From positions 2,599,466 through 2,663,465 of the forward strand of contig NZ_MPPL01000001.1 in NCBI RefSeq assembly GCF_001911425.1: a DNA stretch of 64,000 nucleotides, given 5' to 3'. Of the stretch, positions 1-10,600 are shown piece by piece; within the stretch, counting starts at the first letter, position 1, and every line of letters starts with the position of its first letter. The position numbers and the translations under genes were made by a program. The notes below the pieces were generated by a model. That model did no database searches and had not been told where the DNA came from. It worked only from the letters and a program-made list of their open reading frames with translations. This stretch comes from Mucilaginibacter polytrichastri. Its GTDB lineage: Bacteria; Bacteroidota; Bacteroidia; Sphingobacteriales; Sphingobacteriaceae.

Positions 1-2080
1 GCCCGTTTGCCTGCTGAAAAAATATCTGTGCCTGGTTATAGGCGTCGCCACCAATAATAATATCATCCAAGCCGTTATTGTCAATATCACCAACAGCCAA
101 AGCTGGAGTATACTCCGACAATTTATGCGGCATTAGCTTCTGGATATTGAAATCAATAAAATTGGCATCCTTGCTTTTAAAATGAATCCCTACAGAGTCG
201 CTTACTTCTTTAAATAGCGCTTTGTTATCTACTAGTGGCTGAATATGATCATACTTATCTTTAGCATTGGCTATATCTGCTATTATTTTCTGGTCAGCTT
301 TTACATTGGTCAGCTTTTGCTTTTTACCTCCCGGCCATTTAATCACTACCGAATCGAGTACTTTTACTGCTCCCAAACCAAAATGTGCAATGCCTTGTAC
401 GCTTGATAAATATCCCCTGTATGGGTCATTTTCATAAACCTGCTGCTTGCCGTGGTTGTAATAAATATTGGCAGTTGCACCTAAACCATTTTTGTTGTGC
501 GTATCACCTTTAAAGCTAATCTGAAAATAGTGAACACTGCTTAGCTTATCTTTATCATCTCTCGATGTATTTCTGTAAACCAACGCTTCATCATTAACAT
601 TGTTAATGATCATATCCATCGCGCCATCATTATCCAGATCGGCATAGGCAGCACCGTTTGAAAACGTGGGCAGCTCCAGTCCCCAGGTTTTGCTCACATC
701 CTGAAACGTAAGGTTACCGCTATTTGCAAAAGCATAATTGTGAAGCTTGACTTCGGGAATTTGTTTTAACACTTCTTTTTTGGATGTTATTGCATAGGCT
801 TGCTGCCTGTAGGTCATAAAATCATGGTCGGATACGTCTTTAGGGAAACCATTGGTTATAATTAAATCGCGAAAGCCATCGTTATTAAAGTCGGTAACCA
901 TAGGTGTCCAACTCCAATCTGTTTGTGCCATACCGCTTAAAAAACCTATTTCACTAAAAACAGGACTACCGATCTGCCCCTGCTGACCAAGCCTTGGTCC
1001 CTGGTTAATTTGCAGCGTATTACGTACATATTGATATTGGTAGCCATAAAAGTCGAAGTTTTGGAACGTCTCGTAACTATTGGCCCCTAGCATCATCTTT
1101 TTACGGTAATTATCTTCCGGGTTCATATCCAGTTCAACTACATCGGGCAGGCCGTCATTATTAATGTCGACAATATCCTGCCCCATGGCATTATATGAGG
1201 TATGCTTGAAATATTCTTTAGAGCGATTGGTAAAAGTGCCATCATGATTATTGATGTACAGAATATTGTTCGATGCAAAATCATTCGATACATAGATATC
1301 TTTCCAGCCGTCATTATTAATGTCGACCGTTGTGGCCGCGTGGCCGTAACCGTCGAGGTTAATACCTGCCTGTGCAGAAACATCATGAAACACCGGATGG
1401 TTCAATTGCGCATCCCAATCATTACGGTATAATTTACCCTTGCTTTGCGCTATAGTGCGCCCCGGCCCAAAAAGGTTTGGATTATAACTGGCCGATGCGC
1501 TGTTGACCGTAAGGTACATATCCAGATCACCATCGTTATCATAATCAAAGAAGCTGGCCATGGTTGATTGCAGGTTGATATTTAAACCATACGCTTTGGC
1601 CATTTCTTTAAAATGAGGAATACCCTCTTTATCATTACCTGTATTAATATACAGTAAGTTTTGCCTGCGGTTAGAATCGGGATACAACGTATTGCAAACG
1701 TATATATCCATTAAGCCGTCATTATTAATGTCTATTACAGAAACTCCACGCCCCCAGCGGCCCATGCCGCCTACCCCGGCTTTATCTGTAATGTCTTCAA
1801 ACTTAAAATCACCTTTATTGAGATAGAGACGGTTGGGTACCATGTTACCGGTAAAATAAATATCCTGTAAACCGTCATTATTAAAATCGCCTATCCCAAC
1901 CCCTCCTCCATTATAAATGTTTACAATATCTAAAGGGTTAATTGTATCTGTCTCGGTTATCTGATTGATAAAATGGATTCCTGAATGAGCGGAGGAAATC
2001 TGTTCGAATAACGTATGCTTTTTGCACGATGACGATATCAGAACAAGTAATAAAAATGCAGCTAAATAAAACTTATTCAT
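1..2080 (-). CDS. FG-GAP/VCBS repeat lipoprotein with ASPIC/UnbV domain (3' end outside window)
   Basis: Reading the minus strand from ATG at 2080 gives an open frame that leaves the window. It begins with a lipoprotein signal peptide; the lipobox ends at Cys19 (LISSSC). At least eight calcium-loop motifs of the form D-x-N/D-N-D/N-G-x-x-D follow (for example DFNNDGLQDIYF, DINNDGLMDIYV, DYDNDGDLDMYL), as in FG-GAP/VCBS beta-propellers. Around residues 530-570 comes an ASPIC/UnbV-like segment (QGIAHFGLG ... VVIKWPGGK), then further propeller repeats. The protein is probably anchored in the outer membrane. Genes of this type often lie next to SusC/SusD pairs in Bacteroidota, as here, which suggests glycan or ligand binding; no activity can be assigned. 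A terminator separates it from susD, so it may be a separate or attenuated unit. Confidence 0.85.
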   Translation of the reverse strand, partial: MNKFYLAAFLLLVLISSSCKKHTLFEQISSAHSGIHFINQITETDTINPLDIVNIYNGGGVGIGDFNNDGLQDIYFTGNMVPNRLYLNKGDFKFEDITDKAGVGGMGRWGRGVSVIDINNDGLMDIYVCNTLYPDSNRRQNLLYINTGNDKEGIPHFKEMAKAYGLNINLQSTMASFFDYDNDGDLDMYLTVNSASASYNPNLFGPGRTIAQSKGKLYRNDWDAQLNHPVFHDVSAQAGINLDGYGHAATTVDINNDGWKDIYVSNDFASNNILYINNHDGTFTNRSKEYFKHTSYNAMGQDIVDINNDGLPDVVELDMNPEDNYRKKMMLGANSYETFQNFDFYGYQYQYVRNTLQINQGPRLGQQGQIGSPVFSEIGFLSGMAQTDWSWTPMVTDFNNDGFRDLIITNGFPKDVSDHDFMTYRQQAYAITSKKEVLKQIPEVKLHNYAFANSGNLTFQDVSKTWGLELPTFSNGAAYADLDNDGAMDMIINNVNDEALVYRNTSRDDKDKLSSVHYFQISFKGDTHNKNGLGATANIYYNHGKQQVYENDPYRGYLSSVQGIAHFGLGAVKVLDSVVIKWPGGKKQKLTNVKADQKIIADIANAKDKYDHIQPLVDNKALFKEVSDSVGIHFKSKDANFIDFNIQKLMPHKLSEYTPALAVGDIDNNGLDDIIIGGDAYNQAQIFFQQANG

Positions 2081-2196
2081 AGAAGCAGGCTGGTAACTGG
2101 TCATATAATATTATATGACCTCAATTTGGACATTTAAAACTAAACGGAAATTGTAACAAGACTGGTAGCCCTGTTCTAAAATTAATTCTTATTATA

Positions 2197-2233
2197 AAAA
2201 AGAGGCTTTCTCCTAAAAGAAAGCCATCTTTTT
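2197..2233 (-). terminator. Intrinsic terminator after the SusC/SusD genes
   Basis: Stem GGCTTTC (2204-2210)/GAAAGCC (2219-2225) with an 8-nt loop, flanked by an A-run (2196-2201) and a T-run (2229-2233) that can extend the stem. On the minus strand the hairpin is followed by TCTTTTTT. It lies 43 nt past the susD stop and before the downstream lipoprotein gene. Confidence 0.8.
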
Positions 2234-2275
2234 CAACGTTATAATAAATCAACTCTCAATACTCTTCAGTATATA

Positions 2276-3994
2276 TTAATTACCGTAAGCAGGGTTTTGG
2301 GTTAAGTTTGGATTTAATCCCCGCTCTACTTGTGGAATTGGATAAACATCGCGACCTGTAGGCAATGACGTATTATATAATCCATGGATTCCACCCTCAT
2401 TACTTTTATCTAATTTGTTTGGATTAGCTATTGGGTTAGTACTGTTATCTACAGTACCATAAGCTTTCTTAATAAAGGCTGCCGCCACACCTGCCCTGCG
2501 AAGGTTATAGAAAACAGAATATTCGCCCGAAAGTTCGTGCCTGTACTCGCTGTAAACCATTTGCAATGGATCGGTTATTGGCGTAGCTGCCGAACCGTCA
2601 AAGTTAGCACCATCCTGCATTACAGCTGGGGCTGCACCACCAAATGCACGGTCTCTAACTACTTTAAGTGTAGCCATACCACCGCTAACATCGCCTGTTT
2701 GGATCTGGCACTCTGCTTTATCCAATAAAACTTCCGCATAACGTAAAAGAATCTGGTTTTGTGCACCAAAAATGGTTGACGTGCCTGAGTTACCATCTAA
2801 TGTAGGGTCTCTCCACATTTTAGAACAGTAGAAACCGGTACGCCCCTTGTCAGATCCATACCATGGGCTGGCTATCGTTCCGCAAGTGTTAATAATTTTG
2901 CCATCTGCACCTACATAACGGGCATCTTTAGGGGTAGAGTTAAACCCGGCCAAAACTAATGGGTAACTTGCTATGCCGCCTTTAGCTATGATACCAGGGC
3001 TAACGTTTTGATCACCAGGGCCTATAACAGTTGCCAGTTTACGTGTATCGCCTGCCTGGTACGAGTAATACAAACCTGGATTTGCATAATCATAACCAAA
3101 ATTAGATACCTCTTCCGGCCAGCTAAAATCAGAAATCCATGCTACTTCGTTACCAGCGCCCCAGCTTTGTGTACCCGCTACTTCAAACTGAACTTCAAAA
3201 ACAGATTCGTCGCTATTTTGGTGATCATATTCATTTACGTCAACATATTTCGGCAATAAAGTATAATGACCGGCTAGCATGTTAAAGTTAGTAAGCGCAT
3301 CTTTATAGTCCTTAAGCCACATTTGTGCTGCACCCAAGTAAGCGTAAGCTGCACCCTTGGTGGCACGTCCTAAATCAGTAGCTGCAAGATCCTCTTTCCA
3401 AGGTAATAAACCCGCTGCTGTTTGCAAATCTGATGCCACTTGTTTAAATACATCATCCTGGCTGCTTCTTGCTGTTAAGCCCGCGTTTGCACCTGTTTTT
3501 AATTCTAAAGGTACACCACCAAAACTTGCTGCCAGGTAGTAATAAGTCATACCGCGCAAATAATAAATTTCGCCGGTTAAACGATCTGCTAATGCAGCGG
3601 TAAGTACGCCTTTCGCCTTCATCTGCGCGATAATAGGCAATGCAGAGTTTGCCCTGGCAATACCTACATAAGCACGCGCCCAAAATACTTCAATTGGTGC
3701 AAAATCTACCGGGATGGAATAGTTGTTATAAAATCTGTCTGCTCCCCAGTTGTAAAAATCATGTGTCTGGAAATTGGCATAATACCAGATTGATTTTTTC
3801 AACAGATCGGCGTTTTGGTAGGTATCGTAAATTGCATTTACAAGCGCTATCCCATCAGAAGCTTTCTGAAAATAAGAATCGGCTGTAAATTGCGAAGTAC
3901 TGGTTTGGTCCAGAAACCCTTTCTTACAGCCTATAGGAATCATCATTGCCGCAGCCATGGAAACGATGAGAATATTTAGTTTTTTTAATTTCAT
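2276..3994 (-). CDS. RagB/SusD family nutrient-uptake outer-membrane lipoprotein
   Basis: 572 aa from the ATG at 3994. The start MKLKKLNILIVSM leads into a lipoprotein signal with Cys23 (IPIGC). It has the SusD layout: a helical TPR-like region with GEIYYLRGMTYYYLAASFGGVPL near residue 140, a variable middle, and a C-terminal SusD part with RYAEVLLDKAE and a terminus near YPIPQVERGLNPNLTQNPAY. SusD proteins bind oligosaccharides or other ligands at the cell surface and act as the lid of the SusC transporter. An in-frame ATG at 4018 overlaps the susC stop (TAATG) and is an alternative start; I prefer 3994 because it has an AAAG element just upstream and gives a normal-length signal peptide. 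Co-transcribed with susC. Confidence 0.93.
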   Translation of the reverse strand: MKLKKLNILIVSMAAAMMIPIGCKKGFLDQTSTSQFTADSYFQKASDGIALVNAIYDTYQNADLLKKSIWYYANFQTHDFYNWGADRFYNNYSIPVDFAPIEVFWARAYVGIARANSALPIIAQMKAKGVLTAALADRLTGEIYYLRGMTYYYLAASFGGVPLELKTGANAGLTARSSQDDVFKQVASDLQTAAGLLPWKEDLAATDLGRATKGAAYAYLGAAQMWLKDYKDALTNFNMLAGHYTLLPKYVDVNEYDHQNSDESVFEVQFEVAGTQSWGAGNEVAWISDFSWPEEVSNFGYDYANPGLYYSYQAGDTRKLATVIGPGDQNVSPGIIAKGGIASYPLVLAGFNSTPKDARYVGADGKIINTCGTIASPWYGSDKGRTGFYCSKMWRDPTLDGNSGTSTIFGAQNQILLRYAEVLLDKAECQIQTGDVSGGMATLKVVRDRAFGGAAPAVMQDGANFDGSAATPITDPLQMVYSEYRHELSGEYSVFYNLRRAGVAAAFIKKAYGTVDNSTNPIANPNKLDKSNEGGIHGLYNTSLPTGRDVYPIPQVERGLNPNLTQNPAYGN

Positions 3995-4017
3995 ATCTTT
4001 AATATTTATCAATCTCA

Positions 4018-7000
4018 TTAAAATGTTACGTTAACACCCAGCGTATAAAACTTTGTATTAGCATAATTACCCTGATCTATACCCGATGCGGTAGCACTTG
4101 CTTGCGACGTAGCCCCGGTTGTAGTATTGGTACCAGCTCCTGTACCAATTTCTGGATCAAGACCTGAGTATTTGGTGATAGTGAACAAGTTTTGGCCAGA
4201 TACATAGAACCTAACTTTTGATAAAGAAATCTTTTTAGTGAACACAGATGGTAAAGTGTAACCTACTGTAAAGTTTTTCAGGCGCAGGTAACTGCCGTTC
4301 TCTACATAAACACTTGATGCTACGTTATTTCCGCTTACATCATCATTGTAAGTAACACGGGCATAACGGTTTGATGGATTGGTAGGAGTCCAATGGTTCT
4401 GGTAATAATCCAAACCTACGTTTTCAACACCAACAAATCCTGGCGCCTGGAAGCTTTCCATCATCCTTTGCTGATAATTAAAAATCTTGTTGCCGTAAGT
4501 GCCGTAAAAGTATGCGTTAAAATCAAATGCTTTATAAGAAGCATCCAACGTTAAGCCACCATAAAATTTAGGCAGCGGGCTACCTAAACTAACTCTGTCA
4601 GATGCAGTAACTTGCCCGTCTCCATTGGTATCAGCAAAATAACGGTCACCGGGTTGTGTAGTGCTGTTTTGATAATATGGATTACTTGGGTTTTTAGCTG
4701 CTGCTGATGCGTTTAAGGCATTTATTTGTGCTTGAGATTGGAAAATACCAAGCGATTTATAACCAAAGAATTCACCAATAGGTTGGCCTATATTTGTTCT
4801 GCTAAAGTTACTCCAGCCTGTAGCAGTTAAACTTGTCAATGTAACCAGGTTATCAACATATGTAGAGGCCCTGCTCACACTTAATAGTTTATTGCTTACA
4901 GTGGTTATGTTTAAACCAACACCATAATTAAAATCTTTGTTAGCCTGATGATGATAATTTAAGCTAAACTCGAAACCTTTATTATCAATACTACCAACGT
5001 TTTGGGTTTGATAAGCAAATCCTGTTTGGTTTGGTGTTTGTACAGCCAAAAGGAAATCCTTAGATTTTTTATTGTAATAATCAGCTGTAAAGGTCAGGTC
5101 GCCATGTAAAAAAGCGATATCCATACCTATATCTGTTTGCTGATCGGTTTCCCATTTCAGGTTAGGATTTTCTAACTGGGTAAGGGCCACACCAGGCTGG
5201 TAAACTTTACCAAACGGATAACCTACGTTAGTAGAAGTACTTGCACCACCTCCAGAACTGTACAGCGCAGCATATTGAAAATTGCCCGTATTGCCCTGGT
5301 TACCAACTTCACCCCAACCGCCTCTGAATTTCAGATCAGATAACCAGTCAACATTTTTCAAAAATGATTCTTGTTTTGCTCTCCAGGCTACAGCAGCAGA
5401 AGGGAATACACCATACTGGTGGCCTTTGTCGAATTTTGAAGAACCATCTCTCCTTACCGTACCAGTTATTAAATACCTGTCATCAAATTTATAACTTAAA
5501 CGACCGAATTGCGAAGCTAAAGAATATGTTACCTGGCTGCCATAAGCTGTTAAGTTTTGTACCTGACCTAAATCTCTGATACCGTTACTTGGCAGGTTAT
5601 TACCCGCGCCGCCTATTATCCTGTAGGTATTTTCTTGCTGAGAAACACCACCAACGAAACTGATGGCATGTTTACCAAATGTTTTATCGTAAGAAATGGT
5701 ATTCTCCCAAAGATATTCAAAAGTGTTATTTGCGCTTTGTGAATATTGACTCAATTGGTTGGCACCGCCTAAACCATACTGATCGCTTGAACGATCATCT
5801 TCCGGTTGAAAGAAATAGCCTGAAAAATCGCTTACATTAATACCTGCATTAGTTTTAATTTTAAGCCCGTCTATAATCGTAGCTTCTAATGAGGTATTAC
5901 CTAAAAAGTAGTTATTCAGGTTTTTATAATCATTTTGCTCGATAGTGTAAAGCGGGTTATTCCAGCTTTTGGTGTAGATATTCACCGGGTTATAAAAACC
6001 ATAGTTACCATTGCCATCTTTAGCAAGGTTGGTCAATTTATTACCTGTAATAGTAGGGATCAGTTCGGTTAATTGTTGTAATGAACCTGTACCGAACGGG
6101 TTATTTTGATCTTGTCTTGAATATTTGGTGCTTGTTGAAGATTTCAACCATTTAGCTACACTGTAATCAACATTGGCGCTCATGTTAAACCTTTTGTAGT
6201 ACGAGCCCAGTACAATACCTTTTTGGTCATAATAGCCAATTGAAACAGCAGACTGTACTTTTTCGTTACCGCCACGGATAGCCAGGTTATAATTTTGCTT
6301 TAAACCGGTACGGTAAACTTCATCCTGCCAGTCTACATTGGTTAATGCCGATGGATTGCTCCACTCCGGCAACTCAGTAAAAGTCCCTTCAGTAGCGTGA
6401 TCTTCGTTAGCAAGGGTAGCCCATTGCTGTGCATTTAATACCTTATATTTTTTAGGCTTAGCCTGGAGAGAAGCATACGAGTCGAACGAAATCTGTACCC
6501 CGTCTCTTTTACCTTTTTTGGTAGTTACGATAACCACACCATTTGCAGCTCTAACACCATAAATGGCGGTTGCAGAAGCATCTTTTAATACATCGATAGA
6601 AGCAATGTCACTAGGGTTAATATTATTTAGGCCGCCTGTTATAGGGTAACCATCAACAACGTATAAAGGGTCGCTTGTTCCAAAACTACCTACACCTCTA
6701 ATAACCACAGTTACACCGTTGCCCGGTGCACCATCATTATTAACAACCTGCACACCAGCTGCGCGGCCTTGTAAAGCCTGGTCAACAGAGGTAACAGGCA
6801 CCTGCTCTATCTGCGCAGCAGATACAGAAGCCACAGAACCGGTTAAATCTTTACGCTTGGTGGTACCGTAACCAACAACCACTACTTCTGATAATGATTT
6901 GGTATCCGGCGCTAATTTAATGTTGACAATACCCGAAGCACCTACAGTAGCCTCCTGGGTAGTGAAACCAATAAAGCTAAAAGAAAGCTTGCTATTTGGG

Positions 7001-7221
7001 GCAGCCTTAATAGAGAAGGCACCATTAACATCAGTGATTGCAATATCACCGGCACCCTGTACTTTTACAGTTACGCCTGGTAGTGGCAATCCTTTTTCGG
7101 TATCGGTAACTTTACCGGTAACCTTTCCGTTTTGCGCATAACCAAACATCGGCACTGACAAAAGCAATATCCATGTTCCAAGTAAAAGCACAACATTTTT
7201 AATTTGTAGTTGTCTTATCAT
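4018..7221 (-). CDS. SusC/RagA family TonB-linked outer-membrane transporter
   Basis: 1067 aa from ATG 7221; an upstream in-frame TTG at 7266 is rejected because the signal peptide (IRQLQIKNVVLLLGTWILLL ... GYAQ) starts at the ATG. Order: signal peptide; carboxypeptidase-D-like domain (GKVTGKVTDTEKGLPLPGVT ... SFIGF, about 35-110); TonB-dependent plug (SEVVVVGYGTTKRKDLTGS ... PLYVVDGYPI ... ATAIYGVRAANGVVIVTTKKG, about 115-235); then a 22-stranded-barrel-sized C-terminal region ending in aromatic F. It imports a ligand captured by the SusD partner using TonB energy. The substrate is unknown, since no glycoside hydrolase or protease is adjacent. It is the first gene of the susCD unit, and its stop overlaps a possible susD start. 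Confidence 0.95.
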   Translation of the reverse strand: MIRQLQIKNVVLLLGTWILLLSVPMFGYAQNGKVTGKVTDTEKGLPLPGVTVKVQGAGDIAITDVNGAFSIKAAPNSKLSFSFIGFTTQEATVGASGIVNIKLAPDTKSLSEVVVVGYGTTKRKDLTGSVASVSAAQIEQVPVTSVDQALQGRAAGVQVVNNDGAPGNGVTVVIRGVGSFGTSDPLYVVDGYPITGGLNNINPSDIASIDVLKDASATAIYGVRAANGVVIVTTKKGKRDGVQISFDSYASLQAKPKKYKVLNAQQWATLANEDHATEGTFTELPEWSNPSALTNVDWQDEVYRTGLKQNYNLAIRGGNEKVQSAVSIGYYDQKGIVLGSYYKRFNMSANVDYSVAKWLKSSTSTKYSRQDQNNPFGTGSLQQLTELIPTITGNKLTNLAKDGNGNYGFYNPVNIYTKSWNNPLYTIEQNDYKNLNNYFLGNTSLEATIIDGLKIKTNAGINVSDFSGYFFQPEDDRSSDQYGLGGANQLSQYSQSANNTFEYLWENTISYDKTFGKHAISFVGGVSQQENTYRIIGGAGNNLPSNGIRDLGQVQNLTAYGSQVTYSLASQFGRLSYKFDDRYLITGTVRRDGSSKFDKGHQYGVFPSAAVAWRAKQESFLKNVDWLSDLKFRGGWGEVGNQGNTGNFQYAALYSSGGGASTSTNVGYPFGKVYQPGVALTQLENPNLKWETDQQTDIGMDIAFLHGDLTFTADYYNKKSKDFLLAVQTPNQTGFAYQTQNVGSIDNKGFEFSLNYHHQANKDFNYGVGLNITTVSNKLLSVSRASTYVDNLVTLTSLTATGWSNFSRTNIGQPIGEFFGYKSLGIFQSQAQINALNASAAAKNPSNPYYQNSTTQPGDRYFADTNGDGQVTASDRVSLGSPLPKFYGGLTLDASYKAFDFNAYFYGTYGNKIFNYQQRMMESFQAPGFVGVENVGLDYYQNHWTPTNPSNRYARVTYNDDVSGNNVASSVYVENGSYLRLKNFTVGYTLPSVFTKKISLSKVRFYVSGQNLFTITKYSGLDPEIGTGAGTNTTTGATSQASATASGIDQGNYANTKFYTLGVNVTF

Positions 7222-7673
7222 AATTGAGAATAAAAGTGAAAAATTGGTCTTAAAAAATTGGTTCAATATTTACCTGCAAAGGCAATGGTTGTATATTGGA
7301 TGCTAAATTTATGCAGATAATAGATTAAGCTGTAACATTATTGTTAAGGTTTATGCAACAAATGTTAACCACCAAAAAAACGCCTATTGCAGCCTTTAGA
7401 AAGCCTTAACCCATTATTTATTGAATATTAAACATGATTTTTGTTTACAATTAGCGTATTGCATAACATTTGGTTAAACGTTTTAGCTAATTATTTATCG
7501 CATTGTTAACTATTATCTTCAGGCGGGAATATCATTGTAACTGATTGTTGGAAATTTAAGTACATGGGCAGGAATTAGTAATAGAAAAGCACTTTTATAA
7601 ACCACAAAAACCCCTTAAACAGGGTTGTCAATTATCATGATTTATCGAGCTTGTAAATACAAGCTTTAGTTTA
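7222..7673. other. Intergenic region between susC and the hybrid sensor gene
   Basis: AT-rich, with no gene seen. It should hold the susC promoter and regulator sites on the minus strand. A TAAATTTA box at about 7303-7310 on the minus strand resembles the Bacteroidota -7 element TAnnTTTG but is imperfect and lacks a clear TTG at -33. The hybrid-sensor terminator candidate is at its low-coordinate end. Confidence 0.5.
7606..7626 (-). terminator. Possible terminator of the hybrid two-component gene
   Basis: A short stem AACCC/GGGTT (7609-7613 and 7622-7626) with an 8-nt loop. On the minus strand it is followed by a run of T (complement of 7606-7610). It lies about 50 nt after the stop at 7674. 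The stem is only 5 bp, so the call is tentative. Confidence 0.4.
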
Positions 7674-10600
7674 TTACTCGACTATGTTTAGCAGATCTTT
7701 CTCCTTTTTGCGCAACTGGATTACGTACTCAGACGGCAGCATTCCATACTCTTCACGAAAAACTTTGGCAAAGTAGGTTGGGTTACCAAAACCAACCTCG
7801 TAGGCTACATTGGCTATATTAAGCTTGCTTTTCTCTAATAGTTGTACGGCCTTTTCCAGTCGTATATTTCTAATAAAGTCTACGGGGGTTTTACCGGTAA
7901 GCGTTAGCAGTTTTTTATATAAAGATACCCGGCTTAAAAGCATTAACCGGCTAAGCTCTTCTACAGAGAAATTAGGATTGGTTATGTTGGTTTCTACAAG
8001 ATGTATAGCGTTTTTTATAAACTTATCATCTTCTGATGCTACTTCAATTTGCTGCACTTTAACTTCCTGTTGCTTTTGATAGGTTTTTTTGAGGGTTTCC
8101 TGTAAAAGCAGTAAGTTTTTAATTTTTGATAGCAGTATCTCGAAATTAAATGGTTTCATGATATAATCATTGGCCCCACTTTCCAGTCCCATTAACTGAT
8201 CTTCTTCCTCATTTAAAGCCGTAAGCAGCACTACAGGTATATGATTGGTTCTTTTATCGCTTTTTATTTTTTTACATAGCTCAATGCCATTCATTTCGGG
8301 CATACTAATGTCGCTTACTACCAGGTTGGGGTGCATAGCCAATGTTTTTTGCCACCCCTCTTTGCCATTGCACGCTTCAATGATAGTAAACTGGTATTTT
8401 AAGTTATCTTTTAGGTAAAACCGCAGATCGTCGTTATCTTCAATTAATAGTACTACAGGCTTTTTATTTGACCGCAGTATACTTTCCTTCTTATGTTTAG
8501 TATCTGTTTCAATTTTTTCGACACCCGTAGAAATTGACAGATCATTTTCGGGAATGACAGGTAATAATATTGTAAAACAACTCCCGTTATCCGGCTCGCT
8601 TGTTACTGTTATTTCGCCGCCATGCATTTTAACAAATTCGCGCGTAATAGAAAGCCCTATACCGCTCCCTTGGTTCAACAGGCTTTGGGGCATATCGGCT
8701 TGGAAAAACCGTTCAAATATTTTCGCCTGTTTATCCGCTGTAATCCCTATACCCGTATCAATTACTTTGATCTCCAGCATTTGCTGATCTGTAGCAGCGC
8801 TACTCTTATCCAGGCTCATCATCACCGAAATATGGCCATCGGCAGGCGTAAACTTAAAGGCATTAGAAAGCAGATTAAATAAAATACGCTCCAGCTTGTC
8901 GTTATCAAACTTGGTAATGAGCGATTCTATTTCCGAATCAAACACGTAACTTAAATTTTTCTGTTGAGCTATATCCGAGAATGAGACTGAGATTTCACGT
9001 ACAAATTGTACAATATCACCTTTGGTTAAACTTAATTTCAACTCTTTGAACTCCATTTTTCTGAAATCCAACAACTGGTTAACCAGGTTTAGCAATCTTC
9101 TGCCATTCCTTTTTATCATTTGCAGTTGCTGTTGTTGTTCGGGCTTGTCGCTGCTTTTTATCAATTGCTCAATAGGCGATAAAATCAATGATAGCGGCGT
9201 TCTAAACTCATGACTTACGTTGGTAAAGAACTTAATTTTCATCAAATCAAGTTCATGCATTCTTTTGGCTTCCACCATTTCCTGTGCTACTTTACGCTCA
9301 CTTTCAAGATTTTGCTGTTTAGTAGCAAATTCCTTTTTAAGTTTTAAAATCCCCTTGTGCCTTATATAAAACAAGGTGGCTATAAAACCCAGAAAATATA
9401 ACACATAAGCCAGTGGCGATTTCCAGAACGGCGGCAATACAGTTATTTTAAGCGTTATGACGCTAGCGTTTTTAACATTATTACTATTGTAGGCCTTTAC
9501 CTTGAAAACATAATCCCCGGCATCAAGGTTGGTATAGGTGGCTTTGCGCACATTGGCGGGTGCATTAAGCCACGTTTTGTCAAAACCTTCCAGCTTATAC
9601 TGGTATTGAACTTTATGCGGATTAAAAAAATCGCAGGCGGCAAACTCCAGGCTAAAAACATTTTGACTATGGTTAAATACAAGGGTCTTAATAGCCGAAA
9701 TAGATTTACTTAACACTACGCTCCCGTTAATTGTATCGCCAACGGCAACACTTTTATTAAACAGTTGCAGGTCTGTAAAAATCAGCGGAGGTTTATGTTT
9801 GGAAATTGTTATTTGCACCGGGTCAAAAACATTAAAGCCGCGGGCACCTCCAAATATTAGCTTACCTTCCCGGGTTTTAAATGCGGCGTTTACGTTAAAC
9901 TCCCTCCCTTGCAAACCGTCTGTTTCATCAAAGTTTTTTATTTCAAAGTGATATTTATCAGGTGTGCCGGTTACCGTAAGGCAGGCTATACCGTTGGTGC
10001 TGCTTAACCACATCCTGCCCTGCCCATCTTCAATAATATTAAGGATGTTGTTCGCTGGTAAATCTTTCCCTTCTTCCAGGTTAATAAAGTTGTTGGTTGC
10101 AGGGTTCAGAATACTCAGGCCTCCTTTGGTCCCAATCCATATTAAATGCCTGCTATCTTTTACTATGGAATTAATATCAGTAGCAACAAGGCTATTGTTA
10201 TTATGTCTTTTATGGATATACCGGGTTATTTTATTGGTTTTGGTATTAATAACCTCAATACCTTTATCCTCGCCAACCCATACATTGCCTTTATCATCCG
10301 GATAAAGTACACCAATGTATGATGAGCTTAAACCGGTGTAAGGGCTGGAGAACTGCTGTGTTTTACGATTTAAAATATTGATTCCCCCGGCGAATGTTCC
10401 TACCCAAATATTATAGGCCGAATCTTCAAAAATGCAATAAATACGGTCATCAGCAACAGAGCCTGCAATTTTATCGTCGTGGCGATAGTGCTTAAACGTT
10501 TTACCGTCAAAACAATCCAAACCGCCAAAATAGGTACCCACCCAAAGCTTGCCTTCGTGATCAAGGCATAAGCTAACTATAATATCATTAGAGAGGCTGT

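Noticed and set aside
2276..7221. Assigning a specific glycan (for example starch or xylan) to the SusCD pair
   Set aside because: No enzyme or conserved binding residue in the window allows it.
7222..7266. TTG start of the SusC gene at 7266
   Set aside because: It would add 15 residues before a normal signal peptide; ATG 7221 is better. The same reasoning excludes the TTG/GTG extensions at 13834, 16126, 21128, 48000, 54839, 58201 and 62045.
9964..10305. 113-aa open frame antisense to the hybrid sensor
   Set aside because: Lies wholly inside a well-supported gene, has no family features and no own signals.
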